From the NCBI GenBank assembly GCA_039111635.1, contig JBCAQO010000014.1, positions 1 through 64,000 of the forward strand: a DNA stretch of 64,000 bases. Direction: 5' to 3'. This DNA is from Heterobasidion occidentale. Taxonomy: Eukaryota; Basidiomycota; Agaricomycetes; Russulales; Bondarzewiaceae. Position numbers and translations under genes: made by a program. The notes beneath the pieces were generated by a model. It ran no database searches and was not told the DNA's origin. It saw only the letters and a list, made by a program, of their open reading frames with translations. Below are positions 54,994 to 64,000 of this stretch, in pieces. Every line of letters starts with the position of its first letter. The first letter of the stretch is position 1.

Positions 54994-55281
54994 AGGCCCT
55001 CCATCAACGGTATGTAAGATTGAAACCATGAAATGCAATGTCTGCGTAGTCTGCCTTTCTTTATTACTGTGACCATCGGCTCAGTGCTTAATCTCGTCGC
55101 TATCCACGTAGCTATGCAAGTTCATCAGTCGGCGACAGTCCTTCAGGTCGGACGCAAGACTTGAGTGCAGAGTGTGTATTATAGGTATTTATCCACATAG
55201 AAAATCTCTTGGGTATCGCTACCGACAGTGTGAAAATCAGACTCATGATGAAATTGTTCTGCCCACATGTAAATTCTACCA

Positions 55282-57437
55282 TTACCACGACCGCTTAATC
55301 TCAGATAATTTTCTGGTCAAGGTAAGATCGAACCCAACGCAGCGCAAAGTGTACATGTCCAGGGCCTTTAAGAATGTGTACTCAGAGGATAACTGCCAGA
55401 AATCGAGAAGGAACATACCAGTTTTCCGCTTTCGAGGCTTTGAAGAACGTAGTATTCGACGGACCTGATTGAATACGTTCAACTAAGAATTACTCTGCTC
55501 AGGACCCCGTGGACAACGAGGCCTTTACCTGTGATAACACTGCGTGAGATCTCTGACCATGTTCTGGTGGTGTAGCGATATATCTATGCCCCAGTAGCAT
55601 TGGCGCACGATTAAGTCGGCCCAGTTCTTGCGCACCTAAGTATAAATAGACAATGTCACAGTAAGATCAAAGCCCCCCAAAAACGCGGAGGAATGTGAAC
55701 TACTCTCTCGGGGAGACGCGAAAACTCTTCTTTGGATAGATGTCCATCTGACCTAGTTGCAACGTATTGACCGTAGTAAATCCAATCGCTTCTGCTGTCC
55801 TCCGCCCACACGGCCATTTCCTCGGGGTCGTTCATCTGCGTGACATTCGAGAGAAGTAAACCATCCTTTCCAGGAGCAGTTGGCATCTCAAAATTCAAGC
55901 CTTTCGCAACAAAAAGCATTCGCCGCCGCATAGTATGGTCAGTCCCAATCAATGGCACGCCCGAGTATGGGTCCATTTTTGAGCGATATACCGGGGAGAA
56001 ATAACGCCTGATCAAGTGCAGCGGAACAGCAGGCGGAAAACGGTCTGGGAGGTCCATGATTGAAGAGACGGTAGAAGAAGTACCTGGCAGCGAGATGTCT
56101 GTATCTCCAAGTTCGTCTGGGGGCTGCTTGGGTCCGTCTTGTTTTGCGGGAGTGATTGGATCGATGTCCATTGACTTCTCCGTTTGATTCTGCACAGTCG
56201 ACAGACATTTACTTGAATGCCACATTGACAAAGGTGTGAGCTCACCGACTCCACGGATGACCGACTGTCAAGTCGGCCTGCAGAAATCGAGATAGAGGGA
56301 GGAGTTGAAGCACCCTGCACAGCACGATATTCTCCAGCCTGGGCAGTTACCGCACACGGATCAGACGCAGGACATGTCAAATGGCCCACCTTGGTGACCA
56401 CCGAGGTCGCTGTTCCGACTGGCCCTAACCGGATTCTAGGATGAGACTGTAGCTACATATTGAGTCCCTGATGAACACGAGCAACAATATGAAGAATCGC
56501 AGACCTCTTCATCGGGTTGTAGTCTAGATTCGAGACTGTCGGTATCACGGGTAATCAATTCCGTCGCGCCTACACTTGCATTTCGGAGAGTATTGCTCGG
56601 ACCTGAGCACTGAGAGCATCGACTGCGTATCAGTAAAGATAGATGTGATTCTCAAGAAGACATACCGATGGCAGCGTGTGTTGCACGTCCGTCATAGACT
56701 GCCCTTGCTCCTCTGCCCTCTTCCTTTTGTTACTCGGATGGCCTTGATGTACATCAGCAGCTTTAAGATTAATTGTTGAGACTTCTGATTTTATGACCAG
56801 GTCAGGTCGGGTTTTCGCATCACACTTCATAGTAAACAGAAATGTCAGATACATCGCTTCATGTCACTAAAAATTGGAAGTAAAGTTGCATCTATAGACG
56901 TACCTTGTCTAGTGAGCTTGTGCTCACCGCTTGGTTGTGTATGATCTGATGCACAACAGGAGTAGCGGGACGTGCAAGAAGAGTGTTGCGCTGTGCAAGG
57001 AGGTCATCACGTTCGATGAGGAGTTTGTCTTTTACGTCGCGGAGTTGGGTCATATCGGACTGCAATTTTGGCAATGCATCCTTATGCTTCTTTAATTCTT
57101 CGTGTTGCATGATCACCTCCCGCCTCAGCTCCTCCAGTTTGAGAGTATGCCCTTCAGCCTGCCGGCGGAAATGATCCCGTTCAAGACGTGTGTCTTTAAG
57201 ATCGGTTTCGAGGAGTGTGACCTCGATGCGGGAGTCTTCTTTCAAGCGGTCAAGGTCCTCTTCCAAGCGGGAGATTTGGCGGCGATGTTCGTCTTGAATT
57301 CTGCGAGTGGTGTCCTCGGCGCGAGCGAGGCGGCTGCGAAGCAACATGAGTTCTCGATGAGTATCTCGCAATTCGTCTGAAGGCGCAGTTTCTCTTAGCG
57401 TCGCATTGGTATCTCGAGAGGCGGAAGATTTTGACAT
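55282..57437 (-). CDS. Coiled-coil protein with a DUF6697-like C-terminal domain
   Basis: Function unknown. From ATG 57437 the first ~150 residues form a long charged coiled coil (THRELMLLRSRLARAEDTTR, LEEDLDRLKEDSRIEV, LKLEELRREVIMQHEELKK). A low-complexity middle has a basic patch (SNKRKRAEEQG), possibly nuclear. The C-terminal part, with LIRRYFSPVYR, TAPGKDGLLLSN, WIYYGQYVATR, LSKEEFSRLPERV, RKNWADLIVRQCYWG and finally MYTLRCVGFD, resembles a domain common in Agaricomycetes that I know as DUF6697. The assignment is from memory of the motif order. Multiple introns; the last exon, ending at 55282, is the least sure. Confidence 0.65.
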
Positions 57438-58183
57438 TCTGCAAGGGTGAATATGATGCGAGAGGAGACTCAGAACAAGCGTAGTTGGGAATAGATGTTC
57501 GTGACAACACGGGACAGCGGAGTCGCGTGTATCACGTTTTCCAAACCAAAGCCCACGTGGCTCCGGACTGCGACTTTGTCGAATCAAGTTAACGTTGTGT
57601 ACTAATATACTGCGGTTTGTATGATGTACATCTCACGAACCCTGGTAAACGCAGGGTCGAGTAAGACTTACGGGACAAATCGTGTCTCATAGTGAACTAA
57701 GCTCAATTTCCATATTTGTTCTCGATGAGCGCCGCCAGTAGATGATGCATGCAAGTTATGTATGAATTACGTGTTCAAAATGAGCTGCGGGGAACAAAGC
57801 GACGTACACTACTCGTACACTCACGAAGGAACGTCTCTGCAAAAGCTAGATAATTGGCCCGAGTCGTTGGCATAGAGCGCAGCAGCGATTGCGAATGTCA
57901 ATGTTTCGAATGTCTCCGGCGTCCAAAACCTGGAAGCCATCTGATCAAAACAGGGTATCTCATCATGCCCTTCATATTACGAGCTTGCGGCATGTCTTGG
58001 ACCTTAACTGCGCATCCATGCCGCACACTGATGCAGCGACTCGGCAGACGAGAGGCGAAGCCGAGTACAAAGCGGGAGCGTGCGGCGTGATAATACGCTG
58101 CGATTCTGGAAAGTTCACAGGTGAGCAAGGAGCAGATGTTTTTGCACTAGACAACTTATCCACACCGGCTGAACTTGTACCAG
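57438..58183. other. Divergent intergenic region
   Basis: About 745 bp between the starts of the coiled-coil gene (-) and the GST-like gene (+). Overlapping short frames (57854-58090, 57889-58395) lack any domain. Nothing else seen. Confidence 0.5.
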
Positions 58184-58942
58184 ATGGCGTCTATCGGACT
58201 CTTCGGCTTCGTCAAGAACGATTCAAATGCCCCAAGTCCATCCGGCTTCTGTCAAAAGCTAGAAACGTATCTGCGCGCGACGTCGTTCACGTCTTACGCC
58301 CTTGTCACAACGTCCAGCTCCGCAGCGCCAAAGGGAAAACTACCATACATCGTCCTCACGCGGCCCGACGACTCAGACACCGAGACGATCGCTGACTCGC
58401 ATTTCATCATTCGCCGCCTCATTGCCCTGGGCATCACACCCGACCTCGATGCGACACTGACGCCCGTGCAGCGCGCCGAGTCCCGTGCATGGCAGGCATG
58501 GACGGAGGAGCTGATGTACACTGCTGTCGTGCAGACACGTTGGTCGCGCGAGCATAACTATGCTGCGACGGCGAAGGAAATCCCAATTCCCAGCCTCATC
58601 AAACCAATTATAATGTGGCTTTTGCGGCGGAAGATTCTAGGCGTGATGAGAGCAGTGGGAATGGGGAAGCACAGCGAGAAGGAGGTCGATCAACTGATGT
58701 GGGAGTGGGTGGAGGGTTTGAACGATCGCTTGGAAGGGAGGACGTACTTCCATGCGGGTGACCAGCATTCGGGCATCGACGTCATTATTGGAGCGTTTTT
58801 GGCGCAAATCGTTGCCCAGCCGGGAAATGTGGAGGCCAAGGCGATGATCCTGGAGAAGAAGACTCTGAAAGCGTACACGGCTACACTGACGAAAATGTGG
58901 TTTCCGGAATACGAGGAACTCTTGGAAGAGTTAGAGAAATAA
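58184..58942 (+). CDS. Metaxin/FAX-like glutathione S-transferase-fold protein
   Basis: Single-exon gene, 252 residues from ATG 58184 (MASIGLFGFVKND). The N-terminal thioredoxin-like half has SGFCQKLETYLRAT, GKLPYIVL and IADSHFIIRRLIALG, the pattern of the FAX/metaxin GST branch. The C-terminal helical half has WQAWTEELMYTAV, WVEGLNDRLEGRTYFHAGDQHSGIDVIIGAFLAQIV, whose closing segment is the conserved substrate-side helix. Members act in mitochondrial outer-membrane import or as GST-like enzymes; which one applies here is not clear. A hydrophobic stretch (LIKPIIMWLLRRKILGVMRAV) could touch a membrane. It converges with the EI24-like gene. Confidence 0.8.
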   Translation: MASIGLFGFVKNDSNAPSPSGFCQKLETYLRATSFTSYALVTTSSSAAPKGKLPYIVLTRPDDSDTETIADSHFIIRRLIALGITPDLDATLTPVQRAESRAWQAWTEELMYTAVVQTRWSREHNYAATAKEIPIPSLIKPIIMWLLRRKILGVMRAVGMGKHSEKEVDQLMWEWVEGLNDRLEGRTYFHAGDQHSGIDVIIGAFLAQIVAQPGNVEAKAMILEKKTLKAYTATLTKMWFPEYEELLEELEK

Positions 58943-59206
58943 TATGGTCGAAAGGAGGCTAACCTGGTTATACATGCTCGAATTGATCGCAGATTAATTA
59001 TTCGATACCGGACAGCGCGAACTATGATATTGCATGATACGAGATTCCTGCTATGAGCCATAACGCACCAAAACTCGTACGATTGTGATACAAATCTCCT
59101 CAATACCCACACGATAATGCATAGAACTCACTCACTACCAGCTCATCTATTCTCAAGCTCTAGCGTGAACGACGCTGGCGGCCACACTGATGCACGGAGA
59201 TCGCGA

Positions 59207-60595
59207 TTATTTTGCCTTCTTCGCCTTTTCGTCCCCATAGTAGTGCTGCCGCTTCTCGAGATCTACCGTATAGTAATCATCGGCATTTATTGCTCAGCCA
59301 ATAGAATTGTGACCAAAAACACTTTGATAATACTGACCGTGTGCCCACATCGCTGCACCGATGCGATTCGAAACCGAGAAGAGTAAGCCGATGAACGGGA
59401 TAGTCTCAAGCAAAGCGGCCGCGAAACCAAAAGCTGATGGACCAAAAGTAGGACGATTGTCGGATAAACATGAGAGAAGTAGAGATAACGCAAGACACGA
59501 AACAATACGCACTGCGGTAATCCCACTTACGCTCTGCCACAAAGAGAGCCGTCTGGTGACGCGTCATCTTCTTGGATTCGAAGTACTGAATAGAAGGAAA
59601 GGGGCCATGGTAAGATCATATCTTCGTTGAGAAGATAAGACCAAGTTAGCGCTTACCGGTCTGTGAAGATAGCGAGCTGTGTCCATGGACTTGAAGAAGG
59701 CAGATATAAAGATACCAACGAAAGGCACTACATGAAGCGGGAACAGAATGACTGCCCACACGAGTCCGCGTAAACCCCTACGCCTTGACTCCGCATCAAA
59801 ATGATTACGCACCTCGCTTGACCGTATAGCTCAACAGCCATCCCTTCACACCTTCCAATCCGGCCCACTTGTTATTGTCTAAAACCGGTGGAACATCCCA
59901 TTCTTCGACGTACGGACTCCAGAAATCGGGACCCTTGCCACGAGAGGCGATAGTCAAGTCCCAGGCACGTTGGCGCGCGATGCGGAGGTTGCGGGAGAGG
60001 AAGAAGGTAAGAATGAATGTCAGTTGCGAGGCAAGGAAAAAGAACGTCGCATCTGTCGGGAGGTAAGTTCAGCAAGGCGTAGGCTGGGGACAGAGGGGCA
60101 GATGATAGGGGCAGACATGTTGGAACGTCGAAGGGCATCCTGAAGCCCATGATTGAGTCGTGTGACAGACCAGTGACGCTCGGAGAGCTAGAGATATTTC
60201 AATGTGAGTGACCAAGATGCTTCAATCACAATACACACTTGATGAGGAAAAGCTTGACGAATTTGCGTTGCAGACCAAAGGTCAACACGGCCTGTCGTGA
60301 TTGAACGACCCTGTCCATGTCCTCATGAAAGAGATACTGATAAACTTACCCATCCCGCACCCACAGCAAGTCCTCTGATAAATCCATGCTTGCATTTATT
60401 CCAGATGGGAACGTAGAGCGATTTATCGGTGGCGAGACGGTAGACGCCTACGACGACATAGGACGGCGGGAACTCAAGACGGAGGGTCGCGCGCTCCAGA
60501 GCAGAGGGTACATTGGTAAGATGAGGTGCAAAAGGTTCGTGATCAGGATTGAATTTTTGTTGCTGGGGCAATTCCTCTGAGATTGAGGCAGACAT
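59207..60595 (-). CDS. EI24/Lds-Rrt8-like multi-pass membrane protein
   Basis: Membrane protein of the EI24/CysZ-type family found in fungi as outer-spore-wall or lipid-droplet proteins (Rrt8, Lds). From ATG 60595 (MSASISEELPQQQKF): VYRLATDKSLYVPIWNKCKHGF; then a helix (FFFLASQLTFILTFFLS) and RIARQRAWDLTIASRGKGPDFW; then WAVILFPLHVVPFVGIFISAFFKSMDTARYLHRPY and YFESKKMT. The last helix is in FAAALLETIPFIGLLFSVSNRIGAAMWAHDLEKRQ, ending in a Lys-rich tail GDEKAKKAK. Several introns of about 50-90 nt. Divergent from the second CFEM gene over 433 bp. Confidence 0.75.
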
Positions 60596-61028
60596 ATTTA
60601 ACGTCCTATAACGAGTCCGAGTCTCGGTGCTTGCTCTGCCAGTGGGACGCGGGAGTTCGGGGTCCGCCCTCGCCTACGTCATCAAAAGTTTTCGGACATT
60701 TGTCTTTCGTCGACTTCGGACTCATTCACTACTAGCAGACTAGCTGTAGCCAGTCTGTAGCCTGCCAAACGAAACATCAAGATGGTACGTCCGCGTTAAC
60801 CAGAATCTCATTTTTCTCTGCATCAAGCAGTCCAGGAATGGATAGATGGTATTCCCACGTGCACCCGAACGATCATCTGATCGTCTCTTAAAGGCGCAAA
60901 TCATGCGAAAGGCAGGTGGGTGTCCGGAACGTCATTCATTTCCCCACAAATGTCGGCGCCCATAAATACTCCCATCCTCATTGCTCCACATCTCCATTTT
61001 CTTCGTCGCCGACTTCCACACCACCACG
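60596..61028. promoter_or_regulatory. Divergent promoter, EI24-like / CFEM gene 2
   Basis: 433 bp. A TATA-like CATAAATA (60961-60968) lies about 65 bp before the CFEM start. A lone ATG followed at once by GTACGT at 60782 could start a tiny exon, but I find no convincing continuation. Confidence 0.5.
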
Positions 61029-61819
61029 ATGTTCATTCTCAAGTCCCTCGTCTTTGTCGTACTTGCATCCACGAATGTAATGGCGCAGAGTAGCTCTGCT
61101 GTGCCGACAGGCGTCGCCGGCCTGTCTCAATGCATTATCACCTGCCTCACTCAGGCATCGTCCAGCGGAACCTGCTCGTCATTGTGCGTCGCATTCTTTA
61201 CGCCGCCGTAAACCCTTCATGCACTGACCACTCTCAAACCTCCTTAGCACGGACATATCCTGCGTCTGCAGCTCACAGGCATTCCAATCTGCCGCTGCAC
61301 AGTGCCTCACCTCCAGCTGCTCTTCGTCTGACCAACAAGCCGCGCTCCAGCTCCAACAGACCCAGTGTGGATCTGGTGCGTCCTCCTCGCTTCCCCTCAT
61401 CTCTGCATGCCCAAGTCCTTTCTCACGCTGTTACCTTGTGAATCTCAGCGAGTGGTTCGGCTTCTAGCGGCGCATCTGCGACTTCACCTCCGACTTCGTC
61501 TGGATCTGCAGCCTCCGAAAGTGGATCTTCGTCCACCCTAACGGGCAGCGCGGCCTCCAGCGCTGTGTCCTCTGCCGTATCCTCAATATCTAACGCTGCA
61601 TCTTCTGTCGCATCCTCGGCATCTCAGGTAGGCTCGTCGATCCGGAGCTCGCTCTCAAGCGCTGCTAGCGCGGCGAGTGCCAGTGCATCGGCTTCCCGCT
61701 CAGCCTCAGCCTCCGCTTCAGGATCAGCAGGCTTCAAGGTCGAAATAGGGAAAGGAGGTCTCGTCAGTGCTTTAGTGGGAATGCTGGGCGCCGTTGCCGG
61801 GGCGCTGATAGTTTTGTGA
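61029..61819 (+). CDS. CFEM-domain GPI-anchored cell-surface protein, copy 2
   Basis: Second secreted CFEM protein in the window. Three exons (61029-61183, 61248-61375, 61449-61819) total 654 nt, 217 residues. The signal peptide is about residues 1-20 (MFILKSLVFVVLASTNVMAQ). CFEM: GLSQCIITCLTQASSSGTC, then CSSFTDISCVC, the same C-x4-D-x2-C-x-C spacing as the gene at 46877, then AAAQCLTSSC and QTQC. A long Ser/Ala stalk (about 110 residues) leads to a hydrophobic tail (GGLVSALVGMLGAVAGALIVL) fitting GPI attachment. The intron after CSSF and the one after the last Cys occupy the same places as in copy 1, which suggests common descent. Confidence 0.9.
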
Positions 61820-62491
61820 GAAAACGGAGATGAGTATGCAGAGTCCACGCGGCGATGACGCTTCCTGCCTTTTCTATTCTTAACTTTCAATTCTCAAAAA
61901 TTGTTGCATGATCGTCGATATAACTTCTCGCTGTTGCTAGGTTCTCCTCGGCCACGTTCCATACTTCCGTGGACATTGAACCAATTTAACATCGCATCTC
62001 AGGATGTACGGACAGATGACATCTCCTATACAAACTGACGCTACCATTCTTAATTAGTGATCACTCGTCGTACGACTTTCACATATGGTCGTTGTGTTTT
62101 TTCGGACTTCCTGCCTCTGTTTGTGATGCAAGCGGTAGGCAGAGGGCCGTTCATATTTTCGCAGTTAGTGTACGAGGCTTCCACGCTGTTGTGAACGGTC
62201 ATGTTTGCCGCGGAGATCCAGTTTGTGTTAGTGTCCTCAGTAAGGATACAATATAGTCGATGCCGAATCGATCATCTTGGATGAATCTGCTTAATCGGTA
62301 CAGTACCGCTGTACAGATGCATCCTGCTTGTGTAGCGTGTTGCTCATTGAATATCCGCAAAGGATATGCTCATGCACTGTCTGATTTCCGACTTGTCCGT
62401 TATGTGTCTCGGCATCTCTCGGCATGAAGCGGATGAAAAACGGAACTATGTAAAGTTCCCACGTCCTGGATGTCCCCAATTCTCTCATATC
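61820..62491. other. Intergenic, CFEM gene 2 to PL14
   Basis: About 670 bp, no gene recognised. It should hold the CFEM 3' end and the lyase promoter. Confidence 0.5.
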
Positions 62492-63840
62492 ATGTCTCAC
62501 TCGCAGCTCCTCCCATTGCCTTCTGCAAGCATTCAAAATGCATTTACAACTTCAAACTTGCTGTCTCGCACATCAGTCCCTCACGGTATCTCCCTAACAC
62601 CACTCACTGATGCCGCACTGGGCGTCCACAAGCTCTCACACCCGCATATACTCACACACCGCGTGGTGTGTCCTCCCGTTTCACATATTGCCGCCGCAAA
62701 CGCGACTACAGCGGCGTCAAGTGTGCAAGATGCGAATGATCAGGAGGCTTGGGAGGCAATTTATCCAAGAGGTAGTATCAATCCCGCAGGCGCAGTCAAA
62801 GGTGGGTTTTTTTTATTTAGGCGGACCGGAAGACTTTCAAGCGCGCTTGATGCGCGAAGGGGCAGAGGAAGTATTAATGGCATACGAGGTGATGTTTGAA
62901 GAGGGTTGGGAGTGGGCGAAAGGAGGCAAATTGCCTGGGATCTGTGAGTGCGATCTTCTTCTCGTTTGGCACCCTCTAAACGATTTACTTGATGTGTTTG
63001 ACTAGATGGCGGGATCGGCGACGCGGCATACGGATGCTCAGGCGGACGCAAAGATGCACGCTGCAAGTGTTTTGACTTGCGTTTGATGTGGCGGTGCGCC
63101 TTTTTTCTCCCGCTTTTCTTTCTCTCCTTTATTTCCTTCCCTGATCGTACAACCGCCGTGACTTTTATTTTCTGTCTCTTGTAGAGAAAATGGTGCTGGC
63201 GAGCTTTATGCTTATCTGCCGCTCACGCCCACCAACGCTGAACGTCTGCTTCGCGTCCCTCCCACGTCGCACGAGAACACCGACTATGGTTTCTCGGTCG
63301 GACGCGGCGCATGGCAGTTTCAGTCTGGCAGATGGCATTGCGTTGTAATTCGAGTGAAGATGAATAATGTTGGTCGGGAGAACGGTGCGTGTCCCTCATG
63401 TACCGTCTTTTTTTTGCATCTTCGGTAGAGATGGCCAGAAAGAGTTTTGGGCGCTCATAAACCACGCGTTCGAAGGCGAGGTAGAGGTCTTCATAGATGG
63501 CACGTCTGTGCTGCGTGCAACGAGTCTTGTATTACGCGACGATCCGACGTCGAGAATTAGAGGCATGCATTTCCAAACGTTTTTCGGAGGTGTGTCCATT
63601 TCTATCTCCTCGCCGTACATCAGTAACCATATCCTTGGAATCAATCATATACTAATTCATTATACTACGGACCTGACCACCCTCTCATCATTTTTGACAT
63701 AATGTGCGCTTCAACGCACAGGCAACAAGCCAGACTGGGCATCCCCGAAAGACCAGCGCGCCTGGTTTGCCTCCATCACAGGTGCCATTGTCCTACCTGA
63801 GCCCGAGGCACATCATACGAGACAGAATGATGAGCTGTAG
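62492..63840 (+). pseudogene. Polysaccharide lyase family 14 protein, frame-shifted at a T8 run
   Basis: Related to lyases that cleave uronic-acid polysaccharides by beta-elimination. Exons run 62492-62943, 63006-63093, 63185-63384, 63476-63589 and 63722-63840. Family text: YLGGPEDF, MFEEGWEWAKGGKLPG, YGGIGDAAYGCSGGRK, CKCFDLRLMWRENGAGELYAYLP, YGFSVGRGAWQF, MHFQTFFGG and DWASPKDQRAWFASITGAI. In the first exon the frame changes at eight Ts (62807-62814): upstream reads AGAVKGGF in one frame, downstream FFYLGGPEDFQARL in another. Either one T is extra, or the gene is truly broken. No secretion signal is evident at the N-terminus chosen (MSHSQLLPLPS). If the shift is an error, this is an intact lyase. 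Confidence 0.8.
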
Positions 63841-64000
63841 GCTCATAACAGCGCCCTCTGTTGGGTAGTACCGTGCATTTGTTCTATGTACATTCGAGCT
63901 TATCTGTGACGCTTGAAAATTGACCATGCTTCCATCATATGGTGAGAGATCGGCCAATCTACAGGAGTGTTGGGCGTTGGTGGCGATTCCCGTCGGACTC
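63841..64000. other. Downstream flank of the PL14 gene
   Basis: 160 bp to the window end. Nothing recognised. Confidence 0.5.

Noticed and set aside
58175..58183. Earlier non-ATG start for the GST-like gene
   Set aside because: The codon at 58175 is TTG. The ATG at 58184 fits the family start and normal fungal initiation.
60782..60930. Tiny first exon (ATG followed by GTACGT) of a ribosomal-protein-type gene
   Set aside because: The only candidate next exon (from GCGCAAATC near 60896) does not lead to a recognisable protein.
1..64000. rRNA, tRNA or other structured RNA genes
   Set aside because: I looked for obvious tRNA arms and rRNA cores and saw none; a covariance-model search would be needed to exclude small RNAs.

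Overview
The window is one end of a chromosome of a filamentous basidiomycete, most likely an Agaricomycete. Three things point there: genes are split by many GT-AG introns of about 50 nt; the families present are typical of that group (CFEM-GPI proteins, a polysaccharide lyase 14, a protein resembling DUF6697, a chromodomain Ty3/gypsy element, a Tad-like LINE); and proteins such as Pma1, subunit f and Kap121 are fungal in type. I cannot name the species. The first ~115 bases are (CCTAA)n, so the G strand is TTAGG, a pentamer rather than the usual fungal TTAGGG.

Layout. 1-8.3 kb is subtelomeric: telomere repeat, decayed sequence with a possible BolA-like fragment, a palindrome-rich minisatellite, a CCTCACCTG-type minisatellite with a duplicated tail, a truncated inverted LTR, and an 833-bp terminal-inverted-repeat element with its target duplication. 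From 8.45 kb genes are dense: arylamine N-acetyltransferase (+), ATP synthase subunit f (-), an importin-beta-3/Kap121 (+), the plasma-membrane H+-ATPase (-) and a G-protein alpha subunit (-).

24.2-42.25 kb is a three-level nest of mobile elements, each level supported by its own target-site duplication. A hAT-like element (8-bp GTCAGCGA) contains a Tad-like non-LTR retrotransposon (12-bp repeat AACTCATGTTAG). That element is split by a 10.8-kb chromodomain Ty3/gypsy element (5-bp CGCAG). The gypsy element has an extra open region after pol and a 2.5-kb non-coding tail holding about 17 copies of a ~20-nt motif. Next to the nest, at 42.48-44.80 kb, is another terminal-inverted-repeat element carrying an ~840-bp GGCAGCAGC array.

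45-64 kb returns to genes: a SIRT5-like sirtuin (-), a CFEM-GPI protein (+), a flavin monooxygenase (+), a bestrophin-like channel (-), a class V PLP enzyme (+), a coiled-coil protein (-), a FAX/metaxin-like GST (+), an EI24-like membrane protein (-), a second CFEM-GPI protein (+) and a PL14 lyase (+) with a homopolymer frameshift. The genes alternate in strand with short shared promoters or terminators. They do not form one pathway, though the set includes several surface or secreted functions: CFEM adhesin/haem-type proteins, the proton pump, the lyase and the channel.
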